Below are positions 8,251 to 17,520 of a stretch of 57,054 bases of DNA, one piece after another (positions within the stretch are counted from its first letter, which is position 1; each line of letters opens with the position of its first letter). This DNA comes from JAYFNU01 sp964460755. GTDB taxonomy: Bacteria > Bacillota > Clostridia > Oscillospirales > Ruminococcaceae. A program made the translations under genes and the position numbers. The DNA is taken from contig CAYWQL010000010.1 of assembly GCA_964460755.1 (NCBI GenBank), forward strand, positions 1 to 57,054. The letters are read 5' to 3'. The notes under the pieces were generated by a model that searched no databases, had not been told where the DNA came from, and saw only the letters and a list, made by a program, of their open reading frames with translations.

Positions 8251-9258
8251 TTAAAGCTGTTTTACCGTGTCGCCCTCAAGAAGCCTGCCCGACACCATAA
8301 CCTGCTGGGGTATATAGGTTTTTTGCTCCTCAATCTCCTCGATAAGCTTCCGCGCCGCCTCGCGTCCCATAACCTCCGCGTTCTGTTTGTACGTAGTAAG
8401 CCGCGGTCGAAGCACCTGAGAAAGAAGTATTCCGTCGTAGCCCACGACGCTTATGTCGTCAGGAATGGACAGCCCTTGCTTTTCTATTTCGTTCATACCG
8501 CCGATAAAGGAAAAATCGTCGGGATAAACAATACAGGTCGGGCGGTTTGCGAGAGCCAAAAGCTCCCGAGTCGCAAGCGCCGCCGATTTTGGGTCGTGGT
8601 AAGCGCCTTGCTTTACATACTCGTCCGGCACGTCGACGTCAAGCCGCTCGCAGGTTTTTTTAAAGCTTGTAAGGCGTTTTCTTGTCACGTCGGTATTCTC
8701 GCCGTGAATTATGGCGATTTTTCTGTGCCCTCTTTTATAAATATAGTTGACGATTTCCACCATTCCGCCGATATTGTCCGAAAGAATTGAGGTTTTGTCG
8801 TCAAAAACATGGTCGAGGGTCACGGTCGGAAGCTCGCTTTCAACAAGCCTTAATATGTCGACGTCGTCGAAATCAACCGACGCGATTACAACCCCGTCAC
8901 AGTTGCGGTATTTCGAATGCTCATAGTAATCCATCGAAAAATTGCCGATGTTCTTGCTTATAAAGGTTATGTCATATCCGAGCCGCTCGGCTTCGTCCTT
9001 AAGGCTGTTTAGTATAACCGAAAAGTATTCGTGCTTTAAGCCGCTGCTCGTTTTGTCAATGAAAAGCACGCCGATGTTGTGCGAGCGATTGGTTTTAAGC
9101 GCGCGCGCCGCCGAGTTCGGAAGATAGCCCATTCGCTTCGCCGCGTCCTTAATAATCTGGGCCGTTTCGCCGCCGATGTCGCTTTGACCGTTGAGCGCCT
9201 TGCTCACCGTCGCAATCGATACGCCGCACTCCTTTGAAATATCTTTAAGCGTTACCAT
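8251..9258 (-). CDS. LacI-family transcriptional repressor of the cellobiose module
   Basis: DNA-binding regulator, 335 aa. The N-terminal helix-turn-helix and hinge helix are textbook LacI (VTLKDISKECGVSIATVSKA, then NSAARALKTNRS), followed by a periplasmic-binding-like sensor domain of about 270 residues. ATG 9258 is preferred over an upstream in-frame codon at 9318, because LacI proteins start a few residues before this HTH and a GGTGG site precedes it. The gene is divergent from the cellobiose phosphorylase. Its promoter and the phosphorylase promoter each carry the identical 17-nt operator, and related sites lie at the transporter promoter. Autoregulation plus control of uptake and cleavage is the straightforward reading. 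The inducer is probably cellobiose or a derivative. Confidence 0.92.
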   Translation of the reverse strand: MVTLKDISKECGVSIATVSKALNGQSDIGGETAQIIKDAAKRMGYLPNSAARALKTNRSHNIGVLFIDKTSSGLKHEYFSVILNSLKDEAERLGYDITFISKNIGNFSMDYYEHSKYRNCDGVVIASVDFDDVDILRLVESELPTVTLDHVFDDKTSILSDNIGGMVEIVNYIYKRGHRKIAIIHGENTDVTRKRLTSFKKTCERLDVDVPDEYVKQGAYHDPKSAALATRELLALANRPTCIVYPDDFSFIGGMNEIEKQGLSIPDDISVVGYDGILLSQVLRPRLTTYKQNAEVMGREAARKLIEEIEEQKTYIPQQVMVSGRLLEGDTVKQL

Positions 9259-9326
9259 AAATCCACCACTTTTTTCTCTATCAACAAACGACAATGCCGC
9301 CCTAACGGACGACCTCACGGCAATTT

Positions 9327-9343
9327 ACTTAATCGTTTTCGTA
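9327..9343. promoter_or_regulatory. LacI-type operator at the repressor's own transcription start
   Basis: ACTTAATCGTTTTCGTA is the exact reverse complement of the 17 nt at 9503-9519 upstream of the phosphorylase gene. The start point predicted from the -10 at 9349-9354 falls at about 9342, so occupancy would block transcription of the repressor gene. Confidence 0.78.
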
Positions 9344-9348
9344 ATTTA

Positions 9349-9377
9349 ATTATATCCCCGCGCCATTTATAAGTCAA
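9349..9377 (-). promoter_or_regulatory. promoter of the LacI-type repressor gene
   Basis: Minus-strand TTGACT (9372-9377), 17-nt spacer, TATAAT (9349-9354): a near-consensus vegetative promoter, immediately followed by the operator. Confidence 0.8.
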
Positions 9378-9497
9378 GGAAATGACAACCCGCGCGTATA
9401 GCAATTATTTGCCCGATTATTTGTGCATATACCCAAATAATCCTTAAATTTAAAAAATGCTTTGATTTTTCGCGTTTTATGGGTTATTATAAATTTA

Positions 9498-9519
9498 TAT
9501 ACTACGAAAACGATTAAGT
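9498..9519 (+). promoter_or_regulatory. cellobiose phosphorylase promoter -10 with LacI-type operator
   Basis: TATACT at 9498-9503 is directly followed by the operator TACGAAAACGATTAAGT (9503-9519), identical to the inverted copy at the repressor promoter. No good -35 is seen 16-18 nt upstream. That would fit a need for an activator; AAATAATCC-type words resembling the 21-nt transporter repeats lie at 9401-9444. Confidence 0.72.
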
Positions 9520-9564
9520 TGGACAACCGCAGTATACTATTAATACAAACGAGGAGTTTCCGCT

Positions 9565-11994
9565 ATGAATTTTGGACATTTTAACGACGAAACAAAGGAA
9601 TATGTAATCAAGACCCCCGCAACGCCGCTTCCTTGGATTAACTATCTTGGCAACGACGGCTTTTTCGGACTTATTTCAAACACCTGCGGCGGATATACCT
9701 TCTACAAAGACGCAAAGCTTCGCAGAATAACCCGTTTTCGCTACAACAATGTTCCTGCCGATCTCGGCGGACGTTATTATTACATAAAGGACGGCGACAC
9801 GGTTTGGAATCCCGGCTTTATGCCGACGAAAACCAAGCTTGACCGCTACGAGTGCCGCCACGGTCTTGGCTATTCGGTTTTCGATTCCGAGAAAAACGGT
9901 GTCAACGCCACCCTTACCTGCTTTGTACCGTTAGGCGAGCCTTGTGAAATAAATAAGCTTGTTTTAAAGAACACAAGCGGCGCGACGAAGAAGTTTTCTG
10001 TTTTCAGCGCGATTGAATGGTGCTTATGGAACGCCGTTGACGACGCGAACAACTTCCAGCGCAACTGGAACATCGGAGAGGTTGAAATCGAGGACGGAAC
10101 AATCTATCACAAGACCGAATACCGCGAGCGCCGCAACCATTACGCCTTCTTTACGGTAAACGAGAAGGTGAGCGGCTTCGACACCGACCGCGACGCTTTT
10201 CTTGGCGGCTTCAATTCTTGGGAAACGCCCGAGGTCGTATTAAAGGGAAAGAGCAAAAACAGCGTAGCAAGCGGCTGGGCTCCCATCGCGAGCCAGAAAA
10301 TTGACATAACCCTCAAAAAGGACGAGGAAAAGACGATAATCTTCCAGCTTGGCTACATAGAGAACCCTGTTGAGGAAAAGTTCGCGAAGCATAATGTTAT
10401 CAACAAAAAGCGTGCCGTCGCGCTTATGAAAAAGTTCAGCACCGAAAAGCAGGTTGATGCCGCGCTTGCCGAGCTCGCGAAATACTGGGACGGTCTTCTT
10501 TCGAAATACAACGTCAACAGCGGCGACAAGAAGCTTGACCGCATGGTCAACATTTGGAACCAATATCAATGTATGGTCACCTTTAATATGAGCCGTTCGG
10601 CAAGCTACTATGAAAGCGGAACGGGACGCGGCATGGGCTTCCGCGACAGCTGCCAAGACCTTCTCGGCTTTGTCCACCTTATTCCAGAGCGCGCCCGTGA
10701 GCGCATAATCGACATCGCCTCCATTCAGTTTGAGGACGGAAGCACCTATCATCAGTATCAGCCTCTTACCAAGCGCGGAAACGCCGACATCGGCGGCGGC
10801 TTTAACGACGACCCGCTTTGGCTTGTCGCCTGCACCGCGGCTTATATAAAAGAGAGCGGCGACGCGACAATTCTTGACGTGCCGACGCCCTTCAACAACG
10901 TTCCCGGCAGCGAAAAGCCGCTTATGGAGCATCTTAGAAGAAGCATCAACTTCACAATTAAAAATAAAGGACCTCACGGTCTTCCTCTTATCGGTCACGC
11001 CGACTGGAACGATTGCCTTAACCTCAACTGCTTCAGCGAGGAGCCGGGCGAAAGCTTCCAATGCCATTCGGGCAAGCTCCCGGGAAAAGAGAAGGCGGAA
11101 AGCGTCTTTATCGCGGGTATGTTCGTAAAATATGGCAAGGAATACGCCGAAATCTGCCGCCACTTCGGAAACAAAAAGGAAGCGGACAAGGTTCTTAAAG
11201 AGGTCGACAAAATTGAAAAAGCCGTCGAGCAATTCGGCTGGGACGGCGAATGGTTTATGCGCGCTTATGACGCATACGAAAACAAGGTCGGAAGCCACGA
11301 ATGCAAGGAAGGCAAAATCTTTATCGAGCCGCAGGGCTTTTGCACTATGGCCGGCATCGGCGAGGACAAGGGACTTGGCAAAAAGGCGCTCGCGTCGGTT
11401 AGAAAGTACCTCTTTGACGATTACGGCGCGGAGATTCTCGCCCCCTGCTACACCGAATATCACACCGAGCTTGGCGAAATTTCCAGCTATCCGCCCGGAT
11501 ACAAGGAGAACGGCTCGGTCTTCTGCCACAACAACACATGGATTGTCCTTGGCTATTCCGCGCTTAAGGACGGCGAGAACGCCTTTGATTCCTACAAGCG
11601 CAACTGCCCCGCGTATCTTGAGGACGTCAGCGAAATTCACCGCACCGAGCCCTATGTTTACGCCCAGACCATAGCGGGACGTTCGGCTCCCAACTACGGC
11701 GAAGCAAAGAACAGCTGGCTTACCGGAACAGCGGCTTGGACCTTCGTCGCCGCAAGTCAAGGCATTCTCGGTATTCTTCCCGATTACGACGGTCTTCGCA
11801 TTGAGCCCTGCCTTCCCGCAAAGATAAACAAGGTTTCGCTCACAAGAAAGTTCCGCGGCGCGACCTACAATATTTCCGTCAGTAACGCGGGAACAGGCAC
11901 GATTAAGCTTTCGGTTGACGGCAAGGAAATCGACGGCACGGTTGTTCCCTTCAGCGAAGGAAAGAAATCCTACAACGTTGTCGTGTCGATGTAA
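9565..11994 (+). CDS. cellobiose phosphorylase, glycoside hydrolase family 94
   Basis: Cytoplasmic enzyme that splits cellobiose with inorganic phosphate into alpha-glucose-1-phosphate and glucose, saving one ATP. 809 aa, close to the usual 810-820 aa of family 94 cellobiose phosphorylases, with no signal peptide. The N-terminal segment (MNFGHFND, then LPWINYLGNDGFFGL) is characteristic of cellobiose rather than cellodextrin or chitobiose phosphorylases. The catalytic (alpha/alpha)6 barrel has GFRDSCQDLLG, and the general acid is predicted as Asp480 in DWND (480-483). GAGGAG lies 8 nt before the ATG. It is under a LacI-type operator shared with its divergent regulator and ends at a strong terminator. 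Cellobiose as substrate is likely; another beta-glucoside disaccharide is possible. Confidence 0.93.
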   Translation: MNFGHFNDETKEYVIKTPATPLPWINYLGNDGFFGLISNTCGGYTFYKDAKLRRITRFRYNNVPADLGGRYYYIKDGDTVWNPGFMPTKTKLDRYECRHGLGYSVFDSEKNGVNATLTCFVPLGEPCEINKLVLKNTSGATKKFSVFSAIEWCLWNAVDDANNFQRNWNIGEVEIEDGTIYHKTEYRERRNHYAFFTVNEKVSGFDTDRDAFLGGFNSWETPEVVLKGKSKNSVASGWAPIASQKIDITLKKDEEKTIIFQLGYIENPVEEKFAKHNVINKKRAVALMKKFSTEKQVDAALAELAKYWDGLLSKYNVNSGDKKLDRMVNIWNQYQCMVTFNMSRSASYYESGTGRGMGFRDSCQDLLGFVHLIPERARERIIDIASIQFEDGSTYHQYQPLTKRGNADIGGGFNDDPLWLVACTAAYIKESGDATILDVPTPFNNVPGSEKPLMEHLRRSINFTIKNKGPHGLPLIGHADWNDCLNLNCFSEEPGESFQCHSGKLPGKEKAESVFIAGMFVKYGKEYAEICRHFGNKKEADKVLKEVDKIEKAVEQFGWDGEWFMRAYDAYENKVGSHECKEGKIFIEPQGFCTMAGIGEDKGLGKKALASVRKYLFDDYGAEILAPCYTEYHTELGEISSYPPGYKENGSVFCHNNTWIVLGYSALKDGENAFDSYKRNCPAYLEDVSEIHRTEPYVYAQTIAGRSAPNYGEAKNSWLTGTAAWTFVAASQGILGILPDYDGLRIEPCLPAKINKVSLTRKFRGATYNISVSNAGTGTIKLSVDGKEIDGTVVPFSEGKKSYNVVVSM

Positions 11995-12046
11995 TTTACC
12001 CTTTCAATTAATCCCCATAAAGTATTTTTGTTGTCTGACAGCAAGA

Positions 12047-12080
12047 AAGAAACCTCGAAGCGAACGCTTCGAGGTTTCTT
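12047..12080. terminator. bidirectional terminator between GH94 and the GGDEF/EAL gene
   Basis: A 15-bp perfect stem (12047-12061 with 12066-12080) around GAAC, with T-rich tails in both directions (CTTTTATCTTTC on plus). It separates two convergent genes. Confidence 0.85.
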
Positions 12081-12089
12081 TTATCTTTC

Positions 12090-15000
12090 TTAAAACACGC
12101 AGTACTGGTCTTTTCCGTTTCTTTTGGCTTCATAAAGCGCCTTGTCGGCTCGCTTGAAGACCTCAAGGAAGGTGTTGTCGTCCCCTGCCTTGGTCACCGC
12201 CACACCCGCGCTAAGCGACAGGCGAATATCCGGGTTAATTTCTTCAGAGCTGTCGCGCACCTTGTTGAAAATGCGTTCAATCGTCCGCTTCGCCTCCTCA
12301 AGCTTCGCGCCGCGAAGATACGCCACGAACTCGTCGCCGCCAAGTCGCCCGACAATGTCGGTTTTGCGGCAGGACCGCAGAATTGCGTCGGACACAAACT
12401 TAAGGCTTCGGTCGCCCTCGGGGTGTCCATAGGTGTCGTTGAGCCCCTTGAAATTATCAATGTCGAAGATAACGAAAACAGAGCTCGTTTCGTCCTCGTT
12501 GAGCGACGATGCGACAAGCTCCTCGGTCGTCGCGCGGTTGTAGGCGCCCGTAACCGAATCGCGCTCCGCCTTTTGACGCAAAGCGTCTTCGCTTCGTTTT
12601 TTCTCGTCGATGCTCTGCAAATAGGCTATACCCTTTATCTCATTGTCACCAAAATCCGACGTAAGGTGAAGCTTGGTGTTGACCCAAACGTAGCTGTCGT
12701 CGCGCTTGCGTATGCGATACTGGATAGAGTAGTTGACTATTCCGCTGTTAAAATTAGAAAGAAGGGTTTGCTTGTTGAACTTCTCCTTGTTTCTTTCATA
12801 GTCGTCGGGATGAACATACCGTCCTTCTTCCTTTCGGTCGATATATTTTTCCCATTCGAAATACTCGATTGCGACGTTTTCGTCGTCGCTTAATACGGCC
12901 ATTTCGTCGGTCGTTAGGTTGAATTCGAAAACGAGCAGGGTGTTCGCCGTTATCGCCCGCCTGTAAATCCGCCCCTCCATGACCTCCATCTCCGCCTCTT
13001 TTTCGCGCTGAATGCTGTCCACCCTTCCTACTATGCGATATACCGCGCCGTCGCCGCCGAGGACGCTCACATAGTAAATGCGGAACCAGAAGAAGCCCGT
13101 TCCGAAGTTTTCCGCAAGAAGGTCGTAGCTGCCCTGCACCGCAGTACTCGAAGCCTGCTTAAGCAGCTGATAAAGTCCCTCTTTATAGTCGGAGTGAATG
13201 GTGCTCGTTCGAAGAATGTAGTTTGAATAAGGGCATATACCACGCTCGACATATCCCCTTTTCGGAAGGTAAAGCCAATAGGTCAGCTTGTCTTTTTCCG
13301 GGTCGTAATCGAAGGTTACGGCATGGGTGGTCTGGGCAAGGATTCTGTACCGTTCCTCCTGCCAGCGGGTTTGCTGTTCGCCTATAACCGTTTCGGTAAT
13401 ATCGGTTATGGTCAAGTAACAGTCAACCTCGCCGTCCGCGTTGACCGCCGTGCTTCCAAGCACACGAATCCACCGCTTTTCACCCGTGTTGTGGCGAATA
13501 ATTTGAAATTCGCATTCAAAGGTCTTCGAACCGTCGATTGATTTCAAAACCTCGTTTATGAGAAGCTTGTTTTGCTCAAACAAAACCGCGCGTCCCGCAG
13601 AAATAATCTTGTAATACTCCGTCTTTGAATATCCCATCAGCTCGCACGCTTGGGCGCTCGCGTAAATCGACGAAGGCTTTTCGTCCTCTATTTTGTATAT
13701 ACAAAGCCCAACGGGCAGGTTTGAAATAATGTTGTTCAGATTTTCGGTCGTTCGCTCAAGGCTGTTTTTGATATTAACCTCGTCGTCGACGTTCGAAACC
13801 GTTCCGATAATCCGCGAAATTTTGCCGTTCTCGCCATAGACGTACACCCCCGTAACCCGACACCAGTTGTACTCGCCTGTAGCCATTTTGAGCCGAACGA
13901 CTATTTCGTGGCGGTCTTTTTTCCTAAGGTGCATGGTAAGATGCTCTTTAAGCTTCGCCCTGTCGTCGGGGTGAATACATTCGAGATAATCGTCGTTTTT
14001 AAAAAGTGCTTCGCCGAGGCGACAGAAGTCGTAGTCAAAATAGGACATTGAGTGATAGAAGGTCTTGTTTACCAAATCCCATTCGAGCACGGTTGTTCCC
14101 GTTTCGTCAACGATTATGCGATATCGCTCCTGCGCGCGCTGAATCGCTTCCATCTCCTGCTTTTCACTAAAGAACGCTATAACATCTTTGCGTTCTTGTA
14201 TGTTCATAATGCAAAGCAGATACACTCCGTCGGATACTTCTATGAGTGACACCGAAATCCAAAAATACTTGTCGTCAGCGCCAAGCATACGAAGCTCAGT
14301 CACGGGAAGGGTGGAAGCCCCGTTGCTCGGTCTGCCCTTTTTGAGTATGGCAATCGCCTCGTCATAACGCTGTCTGTCCTCGGGGTGAACGCGGCGTTCG
14401 CCCCAATCGCGAAGCGCCTTTTTGACGTCGTGTTGGATTTCCTCAAAGTCGTCGTTAACCGATTTGTTCGCGGAAATAAGGGTTATGGTATCGGAATTGA
14501 AGTTGATTTCCTTTACCTCGTCAAAAATCGCAAGCAAAACGCTACTGTACTGATTAATCGTGAGCTCACGCTGAGCAAGGACCTGGTCGGTAATATTGAT
14601 AAAGGCGCACTGATAATACCTTGTTCCGTCGGGAAGCTCAATTACATCGAGTGTCAAGTGGCAGTAGCCGATGCTCCCGTTCGCCTTGACAATCCGGATT
14701 TGAAATTCCACCGGCTTTCCCGTCAGACTGCATTGATTGTACGCCTCGACGAGTATGTTGCGGTCGTCGGGGAATATGAGCTTAAAGACGTCGTCTTCTA
14801 ATACGGTCCGCATATCATTACAGGTTTTATAGCCGAATATTTTGTAGCACGCCTCGTTGAAATCGACAATTTTCGGCTTTTTTTCATATGTATACTGCAT
14901 CACGCCGTAAGGAACCGAGCTGTACACCGTCTGAATAAACTGGCTGTGCTTTTCAAGCGCCTTAGCCTGCTGTTCGTTTATCTTTTCCTGATGCTTTTCG

Positions 15001-17345
15001 TTTGATATATTTTCAACCGAAAGATAAAAGACGTTTCTCGTTTCGCTTCTTGCGATAAGCCGTGTTCTGACCTTTAAGTAGACAAGCCCCTTTTCCGGCG
15101 CGGACGGGTGCTTGAAACGGCATTCGCATTCGTTTTCCGTTCGAGTTTCGGCGGCTTCGGCAAAAAATCCCTTAAACATCTCAACATCATCGTCGAAAAC
15201 AAAATCCATAAGCCTTGTTTGGAATCTATTAAATGTTTCTTCGGATACGTCTGCCGCCTCACAGAACTTAGCGTTCTTTCGTGTGCATTCGTACACATCG
15301 CCAAACTGCTCGATTATCGCCGCTCCACTCAAAAAGCTTTGAAAAACGAGTGACGTCTGGGCATTCGGGTTCCAAAATTCGTTTGTATCAATGATAACGT
15401 CCATACCGCTCAGCGGCTTTTTGTGCTCGACGTCGGCGCTCTTTATAAGCTCTTCAAATTCCGGTATCGAAATAGGCTTAGAGTATAAATAGCCCTGAAC
15501 AAGGTCGCAGCCTATGCTTTGAAGGTAGTTCGCCTGCTGAACCGTCTCGACGCCTTCCGCGATAACCTCAAGATTGAGCCACTGCGCCATACGGACGACA
15601 GAATTAAGTATCATCCCTCCGCGCTCGACATTCTCCTCACCGGCAAGGAATTTAAGGTCAAGCTTGAGCACGTCGACGGGAACGTCCTTCAGTGTGTTGA
15701 GCGACGAATAACCGCTTCCGAAATCGTCCATTTGGATAATAAAGCCCTTATCACGAAGCTTTTTAACCACGTCTATGAGCTGAACGGGGTTTTCCACATA
15801 TGCCGTTTCGGTTATTTCAAGCTTTAGCATAGAGGGTGGAAGACCGTAACGCTCGACGAGGTCTAAAAGAGTTCCGCAAAGCTCGGTGTCATAGATATCC
15901 ATACGCGATATATTGACCGAAACCGAAAGGGATATCGGGCGGATATTTTCGTCGAGCCATCGGCGCATACAGCGGCACGCCTCTTCCCAAACATACTTGT
16001 CCATTTGGGATATGAAGCCGTTTTTTTCAAACAGCGGAATAAAAACGCTCGGCGGAATAACTCCGAGGGTCGGGTGGTTCCACCGAACGAGCGCTTCGGC
16101 ACTTACTATCTTTCCGGTCTTGTGACTATATTGCGGCTGAAGATAAATCGCGAATTGCTTTTCGGTCAACGCCGACGACATTTCATTGACAATCTGCTGT
16201 TCGAACAAAAGCTCCCTTCGAAGCCGTTCGTCATATACGGCGTATGGCTTGTGATAGCTTCCCTTAATCGACCGAAGCGCAAGCAGGGCGCGATCGCACA
16301 TCAGTTCAATCGAGGTCGTCCTGTCGACTATCTCGTAAATGCCAAAACGGGGCTGAATGGTAAAATTGTAGGGCTGCTCGCGCAGGAAAATCGAAATATC
16401 GTTTATGAGAACGTTTATGTCGAGGTCCTCAGTCGGAATACACATAACAAAATGGTCGGAGCCGAGATAACCGTAGGTAACGCTCGAGGGCATAACGCTT
16501 TTCATTTTCGCGCCGATGGTGCGAAGCAGTCCGTCGCCCGTTTCGACGCCGAACAGGTCGTTAAAAACCTTGAAGCGGTCGATATCAAAGCGAACGATTG
16601 TGTAGTCTATATTCGGATGCTTTGATATAAGCTCACCCGTTCGCGAAAAGAAGGTGTGCTTGTTGTATATTCCCGCGACGCTGTCAAACTCGGCTTGATA
16701 TCGAAGCTGTTCGCGCTGTTGCATATCCTCGTTTATGTTGGTGATAGTTACGATAACCCTGTCGGCTTTACGCGAATACCGCTCGACATAGGACGCCTCG
16801 ACGCGATACCATTCCGTCGCGCCTGACGTTGTTTTAAGCTTTAGGTAATGGGTCTCGTTCTTGGGCGGCGAGCCCTTTGAGGTTTTCTTCAAAACCGCTT
16901 CGACAAAATCGACAAAGGTCTTGTAGTCGCTCTTGTCGATAATGCCGTTTTTTAACCATATATCCGCAAGCCCCTCGTCGGCGGAATAATCACCCTTAAA
17001 ATTATTCTCGAGATTTTCGCTGTAAATTCTTTTGTTCGTCTTTACGTCGTATTCAATAATCGCCGTTTCGGTCATATTTCTAAGATAACTGCTTCGGTTC
17101 TCGTGCTCGATTAGCTTATCTATCGTTTTCTTTCTTTGTACGCTGACTACCGCCGAAACAACCATCGCTATCGTCGTCGCAAAGGCTATGGCGACAAATG
17201 CGTGCACAACCGTCGGGTTGTTGTGGCTGCCGCTTGTGAAAAAGCCCATATTCATCGCGAAATGGGCGCAAAGGAACACGACAAAAAGGCTAACCGCCAA
17301 AATGACGGATAGCAGCGTCCTCTTTGTTTTCCTCTCGTTCTTCAC
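12090..17345 (-). CDS. membrane-anchored multi-PAS protein with degenerate GGDEF, EAL and terminal GGDEF domains
   Basis: Very large cyclic-di-GMP signalling protein, about 1751 aa. Two N-terminal membrane segments (about 10-32 and 46-70) are followed by a PAS-like region. Next comes a GGDEF-type domain whose signature is degraded to LGSDHF (near 295), then an intact EAL phosphodiesterase domain (EALVRW near 417, DDFGSGYSS near 540, EGVET near 597). Several PAS/PAC repeats follow through about 700-1580, and a complete GGDEF cyclase domain ends the protein (RLGGDEF near 1670). Its inhibitory I-site RKTD lies five residues upstream of GGDEF. Both making and breaking c-di-GMP are therefore possible. 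GTG 17345 is chosen because GAGGTG lies just upstream; a GTG four codons earlier is the alternative. It is divergent from a LacI-type sensor protein. Confidence 0.93.
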   Translation of the reverse strand: MKNERKTKRTLLSVILAVSLFVVFLCAHFAMNMGFFTSGSHNNPTVVHAFVAIAFATTIAMVVSAVVSVQRKKTIDKLIEHENRSSYLRNMTETAIIEYDVKTNKRIYSENLENNFKGDYSADEGLADIWLKNGIIDKSDYKTFVDFVEAVLKKTSKGSPPKNETHYLKLKTTSGATEWYRVEASYVERYSRKADRVIVTITNINEDMQQREQLRYQAEFDSVAGIYNKHTFFSRTGELISKHPNIDYTIVRFDIDRFKVFNDLFGVETGDGLLRTIGAKMKSVMPSSVTYGYLGSDHFVMCIPTEDLDINVLINDISIFLREQPYNFTIQPRFGIYEIVDRTTSIELMCDRALLALRSIKGSYHKPYAVYDERLRRELLFEQQIVNEMSSALTEKQFAIYLQPQYSHKTGKIVSAEALVRWNHPTLGVIPPSVFIPLFEKNGFISQMDKYVWEEACRCMRRWLDENIRPISLSVSVNISRMDIYDTELCGTLLDLVERYGLPPSMLKLEITETAYVENPVQLIDVVKKLRDKGFIIQMDDFGSGYSSLNTLKDVPVDVLKLDLKFLAGEENVERGGMILNSVVRMAQWLNLEVIAEGVETVQQANYLQSIGCDLVQGYLYSKPISIPEFEELIKSADVEHKKPLSGMDVIIDTNEFWNPNAQTSLVFQSFLSGAAIIEQFGDVYECTRKNAKFCEAADVSEETFNRFQTRLMDFVFDDDVEMFKGFFAEAAETRTENECECRFKHPSAPEKGLVYLKVRTRLIARSETRNVFYLSVENISNEKHQEKINEQQAKALEKHSQFIQTVYSSVPYGVMQYTYEKKPKIVDFNEACYKIFGYKTCNDMRTVLEDDVFKLIFPDDRNILVEAYNQCSLTGKPVEFQIRIVKANGSIGYCHLTLDVIELPDGTRYYQCAFINITDQVLAQRELTINQYSSVLLAIFDEVKEINFNSDTITLISANKSVNDDFEEIQHDVKKALRDWGERRVHPEDRQRYDEAIAILKKGRPSNGASTLPVTELRMLGADDKYFWISVSLIEVSDGVYLLCIMNIQERKDVIAFFSEKQEMEAIQRAQERYRIIVDETGTTVLEWDLVNKTFYHSMSYFDYDFCRLGEALFKNDDYLECIHPDDRAKLKEHLTMHLRKKDRHEIVVRLKMATGEYNWCRVTGVYVYGENGKISRIIGTVSNVDDEVNIKNSLERTTENLNNIISNLPVGLCIYKIEDEKPSSIYASAQACELMGYSKTEYYKIISAGRAVLFEQNKLLINEVLKSIDGSKTFECEFQIIRHNTGEKRWIRVLGSTAVNADGEVDCYLTITDITETVIGEQQTRWQEERYRILAQTTHAVTFDYDPEKDKLTYWLYLPKRGYVERGICPYSNYILRTSTIHSDYKEGLYQLLKQASSTAVQGSYDLLAENFGTGFFWFRIYYVSVLGGDGAVYRIVGRVDSIQREKEAEMEVMEGRIYRRAITANTLLVFEFNLTTDEMAVLSDDENVAIEYFEWEKYIDRKEEGRYVHPDDYERNKEKFNKQTLLSNFNSGIVNYSIQYRIRKRDDSYVWVNTKLHLTSDFGDNEIKGIAYLQSIDEKKRSEDALRQKAERDSVTGAYNRATTEELVASSLNEDETSSVFVIFDIDNFKGLNDTYGHPEGDRSLKFVSDAILRSCRKTDIVGRLGGDEFVAYLRGAKLEEAKRTIERIFNKVRDSSEEINPDIRLSLSAGVAVTKAGDDNTFLEVFKRADKALYEAKRNGKDQYCVF

Positions 17346-17386
17346 TTTACACCTCACATGAAAGCGCCGACACTTATTCGATTTTA

Positions 17387-17415
17387 ATTATATATTTATT
17401 TTTTTGCCTTTACAA
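17387..17415 (-). promoter_or_regulatory. promoter of the GGDEF/EAL gene
   Basis: Minus-strand TTGTAA (17410-17415), 17-nt spacer, TATAAT (17387-17392), about 40 nt before the start. The divergent gene at 17521 has a weaker candidate -10 TATACT at 17486-17491. Confidence 0.65.
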
Positions 17416-17520
17416 TGGTACTACTTACTAAATATAGCGCTTGACTTTTATAGCTTTTGTTATTTAACAATGCCGAAATATGTGATATACTGATATAAAT
17501 TCAGCGAAAAAGGTGCTTTT

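Noticed and set aside
10240..11760. Open frame of 506 codons on the minus strand inside the GH94 gene
   Set aside because: Exactly antisense to a highly conserved enzyme; its product has no recognisable domain and no ribosome site. It arises from the codon bias of the real gene.
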